Shown one piece after another: positions 15,142 to 24,119 of a DNA stretch of 34,470 nt (position 1 is the stretch's first letter; the number at the start of each line of letters is the position of its first letter). The translations under genes were made by a program, and so were the position numbers. The DNA is from Pseudobutyrivibrio sp. GTDB lineage: Bacteria; Bacillota; Clostridia; Lachnospirales; Lachnospiraceae. Under the pieces are notes generated by a model. That model saw nothing but the letters and a program-made list of their open reading frames with translations, was not told where the DNA came from and made no database searches. Location of the stretch: the NCBI GenBank assembly GCA_024684955.1, contig JAIKWH010000029.1:1-34470 (forward strand). Reading direction: 5' to 3'.

Positions 15142-17589
15142 TTGAAAAGAATGAAGATGAAAAAGGTAGCCCTTGCCTTTACCATGACTTTTGCCATTTC
15201 CCTTTCTACATTTGCAGGATGCGGACAGGTAAAAAAGGCTGATAGTGAGGCAACAAAAGAGGTAGACAAGTCAGTCTACATGGATCCGACTCAGGATATT
15301 GACACCAGAATAAAGGCTCTTATGGACCAGATGACTCTGGAGGAAAAGGCAGGTCAGATGGTACAGCCTGAGCAGGCAGCCCTAGAGCCAGGGGATGTTA
15401 AAAAATATGGTATTGGAGCAGTTCTCTCCGGTGGCGGTTCTGCCCCAAAGGGAGGCAACGAGATTATAAATTGGGCAGAGAGAGTTAATGAGTTAAAGCA
15501 GGAGGCTGCTGAGACAAGACTTGGTATTCCTCTCATCTATGGAGTGGATTCTGTCCATGGCAATTCAAATGTGTTTGGCACCACTGTGTTTCCACACAAC
15601 ATAGCCATGGGTGCTGCAGCAGACCCTGAACTGATGAAAGAGTATGGTCGCGTTGTGGCAGAGGAGACCAGGGCAACAGGAATCCAGTGGATATATGCAC
15701 CTACCCTGGCAAATCCTCAGAATGAACTTTGGGGCAGGTCCTACGAGGGATTCAGCGAGAATGCTGATGATATAGGACCTCTTGCAGCAGCCTTTATAGA
15801 GGGTGCCCAGGGGGATTACAAGGGTTCTAACAGTGACTATTTAAGTGATGACAGGGTTGTTTGCTGCGCTAAGCATTTTATTGGTGAAGGCTATACTGAG
15901 GGTGGTCGAAACCAAGGGGATGTGGTTATGGATGAGAAAGAGTTTGATGAAAAGCTTCACTCTAGTTTGATTAAGCCATACAAGGCCGCCGTTGAAGCGG
16001 GAGTGCCAACAGTTATGGCCTCATACAACTCAGTAAACGGACTCAAATGTCACGAGAATGGTTACCTTCTCACAGATGTTTTAAAAGGGGAGTTGGGCTT
16101 TGAGGGATATGTCAGCGGTGACTATAATGGAGCCCAGCAGGTATCAGGCAATTCTTATAGGCAACAGGTTGCTAACACTATTAATGCCGGTGTGGACCTT
16201 CTCATGGAGCCTAATTCTTGGAAGGAGAACATAAGCGACATAGTAAAGTGCGTGGAGGATGGCACTATTTCAGAGGAAAGACTAGATGATGCTGTAAGCA
16301 GAATCCTCAGGGTCAAATTCCAGGCTGGATTATTTGACTATGGAATCGACACAGATACAGAAAAAGCTCTGAGAGAAAAGGTAGGCTGTGAGGAGAATAG
16401 AGAGGTGGCAGCAAAGGCTGTACGAGAGTCCTTAGTTCTCCTCAAAAATGATTCATACAAGGAAGAAACAGTAATGGAAGCCCTAGACGACTTTACCAGC
16501 ATAGCAGTGGTAGGTTCAAAGGCAAACGATATAGGAGCCCAGTGTGGCGGCTGGACCATTAGTTGGCAGGGCCAGACAGGCAACATAACAGACGGCACAT
16601 CCATTATTGCAGGATTTGCAAAGGAATCGGCAGATACAGGAGCAAAATTCTACTACTCGACCAGCGGGGCAGACATTGATCCTTCGGCCCAGGCTGTTGT
16701 AGCTGTAGTGGGAGAAAGCCCTTATGCTGAGACCGCCGGGGACAGGTCGGACACAACTCTTACCATAGACAACGGTGACAAGTCAGTCCTGGACAAAACC
16801 TTTGAAACCCTGGAGAATTCTGGAATGGATATCCCTGTAATCATCGTGCTTTTAACAGGTAGACCGGTAACAATAGCAGATTATGTGGACAGGGCAGACG
16901 CCATTGTGGAAGCATGGTACCCAGGCACAGAGGGTCAGGGTGTAGGCCAGGTAATGTTTGGAGACTACGACTTTAATGGTACCCTCACCTACACATGGCC
17001 ATGGTACGCATCTGACATCGAAGAAAAATTCACTGATGAGTCAAAGGTACTCTTTAAATACGGCACAGGCCTAAAAAGAGACGGGTCTTCTATCAAGTCT
17101 ATTGGCACCACAGCAATAGGACCAAAGCCAGACAAGCCAAAGGCAAATGAGGGAGCCATGAGCGGATATGTGGACCTTAGCTCCTGCAATTACACAGTAG
17201 AAGGTGAAAACTATACAGCAGACTCATATCTGATAACCACAGGCAATGCCAACAATATTTCCTACGCCCAAAATTTTGGTGGTCAGTGGGCCAATGGAAA
17301 ATGGGACGTATTCGTTCCAGAGGAAGGAGAATACACCCTTCACTTTATGGTTGCAGCAGCAGAGGACACCAACACCGTGGAAATCTACTACAATACACCA
17401 ACAATCACAGATGACGGCAACGCCAACCGGACCCTGGTACCTATCAAGGCCACCAAGTCCATGGACGATTACGGAGACGTCACCCTAGACGTCCGCCTCA
17501 ACGCAGGCAACTACGAATTCAAACTCATGAACAATACAGAGGATGGAGCCGACATCAGGTTAGACAGCATCATATTCGAACAAAAATAA
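15142..17589 (+). CDS. GH3 beta-glucosidase/exo-glucanase lipoprotein with C-terminal binding module
   Basis: An 815-residue surface lipoprotein. A TTG start at 15142 is chosen because the AGGGGGAC site lies seven bases upstream; the ATGs at 15151 and 15157 are too far away. The signal peptide ends at the lipobox FAGC (C27). The GH3 barrel spans about 45-400: GVDSVHG, CAKHFIGEG and the nucleophile Asp in VSGDYNG (D327). The GH3 C-terminal alpha/beta domain follows (about 425-640) with VVGESPYAE near 523-531, as in ExoI/ExoP-type beta-glucan exohydrolases. Residues about 676-815 form a CBM6/35-like beta-sandwich beginning YTVEGENY. It removes glucose or a related sugar from beta-linked oligosaccharides at the cell surface. 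The exact linkage is unresolved. Confidence 0.92.
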   Translation: MKRMKMKKVALAFTMTFAISLSTFAGCGQVKKADSEATKEVDKSVYMDPTQDIDTRIKALMDQMTLEEKAGQMVQPEQAALEPGDVKKYGIGAVLSGGGSAPKGGNEIINWAERVNELKQEAAETRLGIPLIYGVDSVHGNSNVFGTTVFPHNIAMGAAADPELMKEYGRVVAEETRATGIQWIYAPTLANPQNELWGRSYEGFSENADDIGPLAAAFIEGAQGDYKGSNSDYLSDDRVVCCAKHFIGEGYTEGGRNQGDVVMDEKEFDEKLHSSLIKPYKAAVEAGVPTVMASYNSVNGLKCHENGYLLTDVLKGELGFEGYVSGDYNGAQQVSGNSYRQQVANTINAGVDLLMEPNSWKENISDIVKCVEDGTISEERLDDAVSRILRVKFQAGLFDYGIDTDTEKALREKVGCEENREVAAKAVRESLVLLKNDSYKEETVMEALDDFTSIAVVGSKANDIGAQCGGWTISWQGQTGNITDGTSIIAGFAKESADTGAKFYYSTSGADIDPSAQAVVAVVGESPYAETAGDRSDTTLTIDNGDKSVLDKTFETLENSGMDIPVIIVLLTGRPVTIADYVDRADAIVEAWYPGTEGQGVGQVMFGDYDFNGTLTYTWPWYASDIEEKFTDESKVLFKYGTGLKRDGSSIKSIGTTAIGPKPDKPKANEGAMSGYVDLSSCNYTVEGENYTADSYLITTGNANNISYAQNFGGQWANGKWDVFVPEEGEYTLHFMVAAAEDTNTVEIYYNTPTITDDGNANRTLVPIKATKSMDDYGDVTLDVRLNAGNYEFKLMNNTEDGADIRLDSIIFEQK

Positions 17590-17595
17590 GCAAAG

Positions 17596-17620
17596 GCCTT
17601 GGGATTCCCCAAGGCTTTTT
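17596..17620 (+). terminator. Rho-independent terminator of the GH3 gene
   Basis: GCCTTGGG at 17596-17603 pairs with CCCAAGGC at 17608-17615 around an ATTC loop and is followed by TTTTT. It lies seven bases after the GH3 stop codon. Confidence 0.92.
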
Positions 17621-17660
17621 CTAAATATGCCACGGCCCAGCCTGCCTCAGGCCATTTTTA

Positions 17661-17698
17661 GAACAAATGTTTGAAAAGTTGACAGGCTATGATATAAT
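17661..17698 (+). promoter_or_regulatory. uvrB promoter with LexA (SOS) box
   Basis: GAACAAATGTTTG at 17661-17673 matches the Gram-positive LexA box core GAACRNRYGTTYG at every position. It overlaps the -35 element TTGAAA (17671-17676), which is followed after 16 bases by a perfect -10 TATAAT (17693-17698). LexA bound here would block RNA polymerase, so uvrB-uvrA is predicted to be DNA-damage inducible. Confidence 0.8.
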
Positions 17699-17759
17699 TC
17701 AAGTACTATGATTGCGTGCAACTGATTTGATTTTTGCTTTGTAATTGAAAGGGATATTT

Positions 17760-19751
17760 ATGGATTTCAAATTACATTCAGAGTACAAGCCCACTGGTGA
17801 CCAGCCCCAGGCAATAGAGGATTTGGTTGCAGGGTTTAAAGAGGGAAACCAGATGCAGACCCTGCTGGGTGTCACAGGTTCGGGAAAGACATTTACTATG
17901 GCAAATGTCATTGAAAAACTTAATAAGCCGACATTGATTATTGCCCACAACAAGACTTTGGCTGGGCAATTATATTCTGAGTTTAAAGAATTTTTTCCCG
18001 AGAACGCGGTGGAGTATTTTGTATCTTATTATGATTATTATCAGCCAGAGGCCTATGTGCCATCTACTGATACATATATTGCAAAGGACAGCGCTATCAA
18101 TGACGAGATCGATAAACTGAGACTTTCTGCGACAGCATCCCTGGCTGAGAGAAGGGACGTAATAATTGTCTCCTCAGTTTCATGTATCTATGGTATTGGT
18201 GAGCCTGACGACTTTATGAACATGATGGTGAGCCTGAGGCCTGGAGATTTTAAGGATAGGGATGATGTCATACATGAGCTTATTGATATTCAGTATCAGC
18301 GCAACGACATGGATTTTGACCGTGGTACCTTTAGGGTAAGGGGAGATGTGCTGGAGATAATTCCGGCCAACACCACAGACTATGCCATTAGGATAGAGTT
18401 TTTTGGTGACGAGATTGACAGGATTTCCGAGACCGATATTATGACAGGTCAGGTCCGCAGGGACTTGGAGCATGTGGCCATATTCCCAGCCAGCCATTAT
18501 GTAGTCCCTCAGGACAAGATAAACGCTGCCTGCGCCACAATAGAGGCAGAGTTGGATGAGAGGGTAAAGTATTTTAAGTCAGAGGATAAATTGATTGAGG
18601 CCCAGCGTATTGCTGAGCGTACCAATTTTGATATAGAAATGTTGCGTGAGACAGGATTTTGCTCGGGCATAGAAAACTATTCTCGTCACATGACCAATCA
18701 AAAGCCGGGAGAGCCTCCTAAGTGTCTCATAGATTACTTTGGGGATGATTTCCTGATAATTGTGGATGAGAGCCACATTACCCTGCCTCAGGTCAGGGGT
18801 ATGTTTGCAGGAGACCAAGCCAGGAAAAAGACCCTGGTAGAGTATGGCTTTAGACTGCCTTCTGCCTTGGATAACAGACCTCTTAATTTTGGAGAGTTTG
18901 AGTCAAAGATTGACCAGATAATGTTTGTGTCTGCCACACCGGGAGATTACGAGGAGGAGCATGAGTTGCTTAGGACGGAGCAGGTCATCAGACCTACCGG
19001 TCTACTGGATCCAGAGGTGGAGGTAAGGCCAATTGAGGGCCAGATTGATGATCTCTTTAATGAGATTAAAAAGGAGACAGCAAACAAGCACAAGGTAATG
19101 ATTACCACCCTGACCAAGCGCATGGCCGAGGATTTGACAGATTACCTGGCGGAGTTGGGTGTCAGGGTTAAATATATGCACTCTGATATAGACACCATGG
19201 AGCGAGCAGAGATAATTAGAGATTTGAGACTGGATGTCTTTGATGTCTTGGTTGGAATCAACCTCCTTAGAGAGGGTCTTGATATTCCAGAGATTACCCT
19301 GGTGGCAATTCTGGATGCGGACAAGGAGGGATTCCTCAGGTCTGAGCGGTCTTTGATTCAGACTATAGGCCGTGCAGCCAGAAATTCTGAGGGTCATGTT
19401 ATCATGTACGCCGACTCCATTACAGAATCTATGGAAAGAGCCATCTCAGAGACAGAGCGACGCCGCCAGATTCAGATGGAATACAACAAGGCACATGGCA
19501 TCACTCCAAAGACTATCCAAAAGTCAGTCCGAGACCTGATTTCTATTTCCAAAGAAATTGCCCACAAGGAAATGCAGTTTAAGAAGGGGCCTGAGGAGAT
19601 GGATAGGGATGAGTTGGAAAAACTCATTGCTGACATCCAAAAGAAGATGACCAAGGCTGCCGCAGAACTTAATTTTGAGGCTGCCGCAGAATACAGAGAC
19701 AAGATGGTGGAGCTTAAAAACATGATGATTAGTATGTCTGATAATAATTAA
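17760..19751 (+). CDS. uvrB: UvrABC excinuclease subunit B
   Basis: A 663-residue nucleotide-excision-repair helicase-like subunit that verifies damage delivered by UvrA and recruits UvrC. The ATG at 17760 ([10 protein letters not shown], the usual UvrB start) is preferred to an in-frame TTG at 17745, since GAAAGGGA lies just before it. Seen: Walker A GVTGSGKT (37-44), the beta-hairpin [12 protein letters not shown] (about 90-101) that wedges into DNA, the DESH motif, helicase motifs V and VI ending in QTIGRAARN, and a C-terminal UVR domain that binds UvrC. Length is normal for the family. uvrA follows after 33 bases, forming an operon under the LexA-box promoter. Confidence 0.98.
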   Translation: MDFKLHSEYKPTGDQPQAIEDLVAGFKEGNQMQTLLGVTGSGKTFTMANVIEKLNKPTLIIAHNKTLAGQLYSEFKEFFPENAVEYFVSYYDYYQPEAYVPSTDTYIAKDSAINDEIDKLRLSATASLAERRDVIIVSSVSCIYGIGEPDDFMNMMVSLRPGDFKDRDDVIHELIDIQYQRNDMDFDRGTFRVRGDVLEIIPANTTDYAIRIEFFGDEIDRISETDIMTGQVRRDLEHVAIFPASHYVVPQDKINAACATIEAELDERVKYFKSEDKLIEAQRIAERTNFDIEMLRETGFCSGIENYSRHMTNQKPGEPPKCLIDYFGDDFLIIVDESHITLPQVRGMFAGDQARKKTLVEYGFRLPSALDNRPLNFGEFESKIDQIMFVSATPGDYEEEHELLRTEQVIRPTGLLDPEVEVRPIEGQIDDLFNEIKKETANKHKVMITTLTKRMAEDLTDYLAELGVRVKYMHSDIDTMERAEIIRDLRLDVFDVLVGINLLREGLDIPEITLVAILDADKEGFLRSERSLIQTIGRAARNSEGHVIMYADSITESMERAISETERRRQIQMEYNKAHGITPKTIQKSVRDLISISKEIAHKEMQFKKGPEEMDRDELEKLIADIQKKMTKAAAELNFEAAAEYRDKMVELKNMMISMSDNN

Positions 19752-19784
19752 TGGTCATACAAGCAATACATTAGAGGTTATAAA

Positions 19785-22610
19785 ATGAAAGAAAGAAAGT
19801 ACATAAAAATTAGGGGAGCCAATGAGAACAACCTAAAAAATATCAGCCTGGATATTCCCAGGGATGAGTTTGTTGTCTTGACTGGTCTGTCAGGCTCAGG
19901 CAAGTCCTCACTGGCTTTCGATACCATATTTGCAGAGGGCCAGAGACGCTACATGGAGTCTTTGTCTTCCTATGCCCGCCAGTTTTTGGGCCAGATGGAA
20001 AAGCCTAATGTGGAGCACATGGAGGGAATGCCTCCTGCAATTTCTATAGATCAAAAGTCTACCAACCACAATCCTCGTTCTACTGTTGGTACAGTTACAG
20101 AAATCTATGATTATCTGAGACTATTGTATGCCAGATGCGGAACTCCACACTGCCCAAACTGTGGCAAGCCTATTAGCAAGCAGACAGTGGACCAGATGGT
20201 GGATGTGATTATGGCCTTGCCAGAGCGCACAAAGATTCAACTTTTGGCTCCTGTTGTTAGAGGACGCAAGGGTACCCATGAAAAGCTCTTTGAGAAAGCC
20301 AAAAAATCTGGTTATGTCCGTGTCAATGTAGATGGCAATGTCTATGACCTGTCAGAGGAGATTCTCCTGGACAAAAACATCAAGCACAACATCGAGATTG
20401 TGGTGGACAGATTGGTGGTAAAAGAGGGAATCGAAAAGCGTCTCACAGATTCCATTGAGGCAGTTTTAAAACTGGCAAATGGTCTGATGATTGTAGATGT
20501 AATTGACGGAGAACCAATGAGATTCTCGGAAGGATTCTCATGTCCTGACTGTAATATCTCTATTGATGAAGTAGAGCCAAGGAGTTTCTCCTTTAACAAT
20601 CCATTTGGTGCCTGCCCAGAGTGTTTGGGATTGGGATACAAGATGGAGTTTGACGAGGACCTGATGATTCCGGACAAGAGCCTTTCTTTCAATGAGGGAT
20701 GCGTTCAGGTGATTGGCTGGCAATCCTCAAACAAGACATCAAGTTTTGCCCACGCTCTCTTGGAGGCACTGGCAAAGGAATACAAGTTTTCTCTTGATAC
20801 TCCTTATAAGGACTTGCCGGAAAAAATCAGAGACATGTTCATCCATGGCTTTGACCGGTCGGTGGATGTCTATTATGAGGGCCAGAGGGGCAAGGGCGTT
20901 TACCCTACTGTTTTCGAGGGCTTGATTGCCAATGTAAACCGCAGATACAAGGAGACATTCTCCGAGTCTGCAAAAAAAGAGTACGAAGAGTATATGTTTT
21001 ACAGCGATTGTCCATGTTGTCATGGACAGAGACTGAAAAAGGAAAGTCTTGCTGTAACTATTGATGATAAAAATATTTTTGAGTTGACCCAGTTTCCTGT
21101 CAGAGAATTATGTGACATGATTGATGACTTGAATCTTACTGAGCAGCAGAAAAAAATTGGTGCTGTTGTCCTCAAGGAGATAAAGGCAAGGCTGAAATTT
21201 ATGGTGGATGTAGGTTTGGACTATCTGACTTTGAGCCGCGCCACAGCCACACTATCAGGAGGAGAGGCTCAGAGAATCAGGCTGGCCACCCAGATTGGAT
21301 CAGGTCTGGTTGGTGTTGCCTATATTTTGGATGAGCCATCTATAGGTCTCCACCAAAAGGACAATGACAAACTGTTGGCATCCCTAAAGGGGCTGAGAGA
21401 CCTGGGAAACACCCTGATTGTTGTGGAGCATGACGCAGATACCATGAGGGCCGCAGATTACCTGGTGGATATCGGGCCTCGTGCCGGTCGAGAGGGTGGA
21501 GAAGTGGTTATCGCAGGTACTCCGGAGGAGGTTATGGCCTGCCCGGATTCAATCACCGGCCAGTATCTTAGCGGCAAATTAGTTATTCCTGTGCCAAAGG
21601 AGAGGAGAAAGCCTACCGGTTGGATTACCATCAAAGGAGCCAGGGAGCACAACCTTAAAAATATTGATGTGGATATTCCACTGGGTGTAATGACTGTCGT
21701 AACAGGCGTGTCAGGCTCGGGAAAGTCCTCTTTGATTAATGAGATTTTGTATAAGGACCTGGCAAAGAGACTCAACAGGGCCAGAAAGATTTCTGGAAAG
21801 CATGACGACATCCTGGGGACAGAGGCTTTGGACAAGGTAATCGACATTGACCAGTCTCCAATCGGCCGCACACCTAGGTCAAACCCTGCCACCTACACCG
21901 GGGTATTTGATTTAATTAGAGACCTTTTTGCTGGCACCACAGAGGCAAAGGAGCGGGGCTACAAAAAGGGCAGATTCTCCTTTAATGTAAAGGGTGGACG
22001 CTGCGAGGCTTGCTCTGGTGATGGTATTGTAAAGATTGAGATGCATTTCCTGCCAGACGTGTATGTGCCTTGTGAGGTTTGCGGTGGAAAGAGATACAAC
22101 CGAGAGACCCTAGAGGTCCATTACAAGGGAAAGACCATTTACGACGTCTTGGATATGACTGTTGAGGAGGCAGTGGAATTCTTTAAGAATGTTCCTAGTA
22201 TCCTCAACAAGATTCAGAGTTTGTATGACGTAGGATTGGGCTATATCAAATTGGGACAGCCATCTACTACTCTGTCAGGAGGAGAGGCCCAGCGTATTAA
22301 ACTGGCTACAGAGCTTAGCCGTCGGGCCACTGGCAAGACCATCTATATCCTAGATGAGCCAACTACAGGTCTTCACTTTGACGATGTCAACAAGTTGGTA
22401 GAGATAATGAGACGATTGTCAGACTCAGGCAATACAGTAGTAGTAATTGAGCACAACTTAGACGTTATAAAATGTGCCGACTACATAATAGATATTGGAC
22501 CTGACGGAGGAGACCGAGGGGGTACAATTGTAGCAAAGGGAACCCCTGAGGAAGTGGTAAAGGTAAAGAAGAGTTACACCGCACAATATCTAAAAGAATA
22601 TATAAAGTGA
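19785..22610 (+). CDS. uvrA: UvrABC excinuclease subunit A
   Basis: A 941-residue ABC-type DNA damage sensor that works as a dimer with UvrB. Seen: two ATPase modules with Walker [10 protein letters not shown] (34-42) and GVSGSGKSS in the second half, two signature motifs LSGGEAQRI, two Walker B regions ending ILDEP, and CxxC pairs for zinc (CPNCGKP; CPDC with CPEC; CEAC with CEVCGGKR). Length and domain order are standard. A GAGG-type ribosome binding site precedes the ATG and no separate promoter is evident in the 33-base gap, so it is co-transcribed with uvrB. Confidence 0.98.
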   Translation: MKERKYIKIRGANENNLKNISLDIPRDEFVVLTGLSGSGKSSLAFDTIFAEGQRRYMESLSSYARQFLGQMEKPNVEHMEGMPPAISIDQKSTNHNPRSTVGTVTEIYDYLRLLYARCGTPHCPNCGKPISKQTVDQMVDVIMALPERTKIQLLAPVVRGRKGTHEKLFEKAKKSGYVRVNVDGNVYDLSEEILLDKNIKHNIEIVVDRLVVKEGIEKRLTDSIEAVLKLANGLMIVDVIDGEPMRFSEGFSCPDCNISIDEVEPRSFSFNNPFGACPECLGLGYKMEFDEDLMIPDKSLSFNEGCVQVIGWQSSNKTSSFAHALLEALAKEYKFSLDTPYKDLPEKIRDMFIHGFDRSVDVYYEGQRGKGVYPTVFEGLIANVNRRYKETFSESAKKEYEEYMFYSDCPCCHGQRLKKESLAVTIDDKNIFELTQFPVRELCDMIDDLNLTEQQKKIGAVVLKEIKARLKFMVDVGLDYLTLSRATATLSGGEAQRIRLATQIGSGLVGVAYILDEPSIGLHQKDNDKLLASLKGLRDLGNTLIVVEHDADTMRAADYLVDIGPRAGREGGEVVIAGTPEEVMACPDSITGQYLSGKLVIPVPKERRKPTGWITIKGAREHNLKNIDVDIPLGVMTVVTGVSGSGKSSLINEILYKDLAKRLNRARKISGKHDDILGTEALDKVIDIDQSPIGRTPRSNPATYTGVFDLIRDLFAGTTEAKERGYKKGRFSFNVKGGRCEACSGDGIVKIEMHFLPDVYVPCEVCGGKRYNRETLEVHYKGKTIYDVLDMTVEEAVEFFKNVPSILNKIQSLYDVGLGYIKLGQPSTTLSGGEAQRIKLATELSRRATGKTIYILDEPTTGLHFDDVNKLVEIMRRLSDSGNTVVVIEHNLDVIKCADYIIDIGPDGGDRGGTIVAKGTPEEVVKVKKSYTAQYLKEYIK

Positions 22611-22817
22611 CAAAAATTAAATGACGATTAACTTAAACGTTTTTCGTAACGGAGAAATACGAAAAAATACAAAAAACTAATTATTTTTTTTTAGTTTCTT
22701 CACCTAATCATCACATTGTAAAGTTATATTACTAAACGTACTAGCGAAAAGCTAATACCAAATTTTTCATAACTCAGCGACCAAGGGCAACTTTGGTCGC
22801 ACTCCCCGATAATTCAG

Positions 22818-22846
22818 CCAGTGGATTTATTCCACTGGTTTTTTTA
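22818..22846 (+). terminator. Strong rho-independent terminator upstream of mbl
   Basis: CCAGTGG at 22818-22824 pairs with CCACTGG at 22832-22838, extended by G-T and A-T pairs, and is followed by a run of eight T. It is about 200 bases past the uvrA stop, further than expected for a simple uvrA terminator, and directly precedes the mbl promoter. Confidence 0.88.
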
Positions 22847-22865
22847 TTCATGGGATATTATACAC

Positions 22866-22935
22866 TTGAAACTTGACCGTATTCGTATATAATATTAACG
22901 TTAATAAAAATGCGTTAATCTGCCTAATTAGGCAG
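22866..22935 (+). promoter_or_regulatory. mbl promoter and palindromic leader
   Basis: TTGAAA (22866-22871) and TATAAT (22888-22893) are 16 bases apart, a good housekeeping promoter. ATTAACGTTAAT (22894-22905), a 12-base palindrome, covers the expected transcription start. A second perfect palindrome, CTGCCTAATTAGGCAG (22920-22935), lies in the leader and would form a hairpin about 35 bases before the ATG. Confidence 0.7.
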
Positions 22936-22970
22936 TGTGATAATACAGTTGAGAGAAAGGAAAATCTAAC

Positions 22971-23957
22971 ATGGCAACAGCTTCAGATATCGGAATTGAT
23001 TTAGGTACAGCCTCTATCCTGGTTTATGCCAAGGGAAAGGGCGTTGTTTTAAAAGAGCCTTCAGTAGTGGCTTTTGATAGAGATACAAATAAAATAAAGG
23101 CAATCGGCGAGGAGGCCCGTCTTATGATTGGACGTACTCCTGGCAACATCGTAGCAGTCAGACCCCTGCGTCAGGGTGTTATCTCTGATTACACAGTCAC
23201 TGAAAAGATGATTAAATACTTTGTTCAGAAGGCTATGGGCAAAAAGTCTTACCGCAAGCCTCGTATTTCTGTATGCGTACCTTCAGGTGCTACAGAGGTT
23301 GAAAAGCGTGCAGTAGAGGACGCAGCATTTGCTGCTGGCGCTCGCGAGGTTTCTATTATTGAGGAGCCTATTGCAGCTGCTATTGGTGCAGGTATTGATA
23401 TTTCTCTTCCTATGGGAAATATGATTGTAGATATAGGTGGTGGTACAGCAGATATTGCTGTTATCTCACTTGGTTCATCAGTTGTCAGCACATCTATCAA
23501 GGTGGCTGGTGATGACTTTGATGAGGCCCTTGTACGTTATATGAGAAAGAAGCACAATCTTCTCATTGGTGAGCGTACAGCCGAGGACATCAAAATCAAA
23601 ATAGGTCGTTGTTTCCCACTTGGGGAGTCAGAGACTATGGATGTAAGAGGACGTAACCTTGTGTCAGGTCTGCCAAAGACAATCACTGTTACATCTGAGG
23701 AGACTGAGGAGGCTTTAAAGGAGGCAACAATGCAGATTGTTGAGGCTATCCACTCCGTTTTAGAAAAGACTCCACCAGAACTGGCAGCAGACGTTGCAGA
23801 CAGAGGAATCGTTCTCACAGGTGGCGGAGCACTTCTCCGTGGTCTAGAGGAGCTTATTGAGGACCGTACAGGTATCAACACAATGACAGCAGATGATGCT
23901 ATGACCTGTGTTGCTATTGGAACAGGACGATATGTTGAGCTTTTAGCTGGTGATTAA
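22971..23957 (+). CDS. mbl: MreB/Mbl-type bacterial actin
   Basis: A 328-residue actin-fold ATPase that forms membrane-associated filaments guiding lateral wall synthesis. Seen: phosphate 1 motif DLGTAS near the N-terminus, the connect region EEPIAAAIGAG, phosphate 2 motif DIGGGTADIAVISLG and adenosine motif LTGGGALLRGLEELI. The N-terminus lacks an obvious amphipathic helix. The Mbl assignment rests on synteny, since in Bacillus subtilis mbl precedes flhO-flhP just as here, rather than on diagnostic residues. A rod-cell mreBCD neighbourhood is not visible. The gene has its own promoter and is closed by a long terminator, so it is probably monocistronic. Confidence 0.92.
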   Translation: MATASDIGIDLGTASILVYAKGKGVVLKEPSVVAFDRDTNKIKAIGEEARLMIGRTPGNIVAVRPLRQGVISDYTVTEKMIKYFVQKAMGKKSYRKPRISVCVPSGATEVEKRAVEDAAFAAGAREVSIIEEPIAAAIGAGIDISLPMGNMIVDIGGGTADIAVISLGSSVVSTSIKVAGDDFDEALVRYMRKKHNLLIGERTAEDIKIKIGRCFPLGESETMDVRGRNLVSGLPKTITVTSEETEEALKEATMQIVEAIHSVLEKTPPELAADVADRGIVLTGGGALLRGLEELIEDRTGINTMTADDAMTCVAIGTGRYVELLAGD

Positions 23958-23976
23958 TCATATATATTGTATCCTT

Positions 23977-24023
23977 ACCCCTTTTGTTATAAAATTTTTT
24001 ATAACAGGAGGGGTTAATTTTTT
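23977..24023 (+). terminator. Long-stem terminator after mbl
   Basis: Bases 23977-23994 pair with 23997-24014 in an 18-bp stem with two G-T wobbles, then a T-run at 24018-24023. The unusually long stem sits directly before the flagellar promoter and should isolate the two units. Confidence 0.85.
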
Positions 24024-24041
24024 ATATTAAATACCCGATAA
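24014..24041 (+). promoter_or_regulatory. Probable sigma-28 (SigD/FliA) flagellar promoter
   Basis: CCCGATAA at 24034-24041 matches the flagellar sigma -10 element GCCGATAA at seven of eight positions. TTAA at 24014-24017 lies 16 bases upstream (or TAAT with 15) in place of TAAA. The box overlaps the end of the mbl terminator and is about 80 bases before the flagellar rod operon, which is sigma-D dependent in Bacillus subtilis. Confidence 0.65.
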
Positions 24042-24044
24042 AGA

Positions 24045-24068
24045 AGATGGATAGAAATGTATCCATCT
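24045..24068 (+). other. Leader hairpin of the flagellar rod operon
   Basis: AGATGGATA at 24045-24053 and TATCCATCT at 24060-24068 form a perfect nine-base stem with a GAAATG loop near the 5' end of the predicted sigma-28 transcript. A stabilising or regulatory role is inferred. Confidence 0.5.
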
Positions 24069-24119
24069 ATTTTGAGTAAAGAAAACTAGCGAGAAGGTCC
24101 CAAAAAAGGGAGGAATTTT

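Larger units (their letters stand above)
22611..22970 (+). other. Gene-free region with several hairpins; possible small RNA
   Basis: No credible reading frame. In order it holds an inverted repeat TTTTTCGTA (22640-22648) / TACGAAAAA (22658-22666), an AAACTA...TAGTTT repeat around a T-run that may end uvrA transcripts, a TATATT box (22725-22730) with no good -35, a small hairpin TAGC-GAAAA-GCTA (22742-22754), a strong hairpin GCGACCAA (22777-22784) / TTGGTCGC (22793-22800), an intrinsic terminator and the mbl promoter. A transcript from about 22737 to 22846 would be a structured RNA of about 110 bases. It matches no RNA class I can name. Confidence 0.5.

Noticed and set aside
17685-17692. TTGACA at 17679-17684 as the uvrB -35 box
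   Set aside because: It is only eight bases from the TATAAT. TTGAAA at 17671 has a workable 16-base spacing.
22737-22846. Known riboswitch (cyclic di-GMP I/II, yybP-ykoY, T-box) or 6S/SRP RNA upstream of mbl
   Set aside because: None of the signature motifs of these classes could be found by eye.
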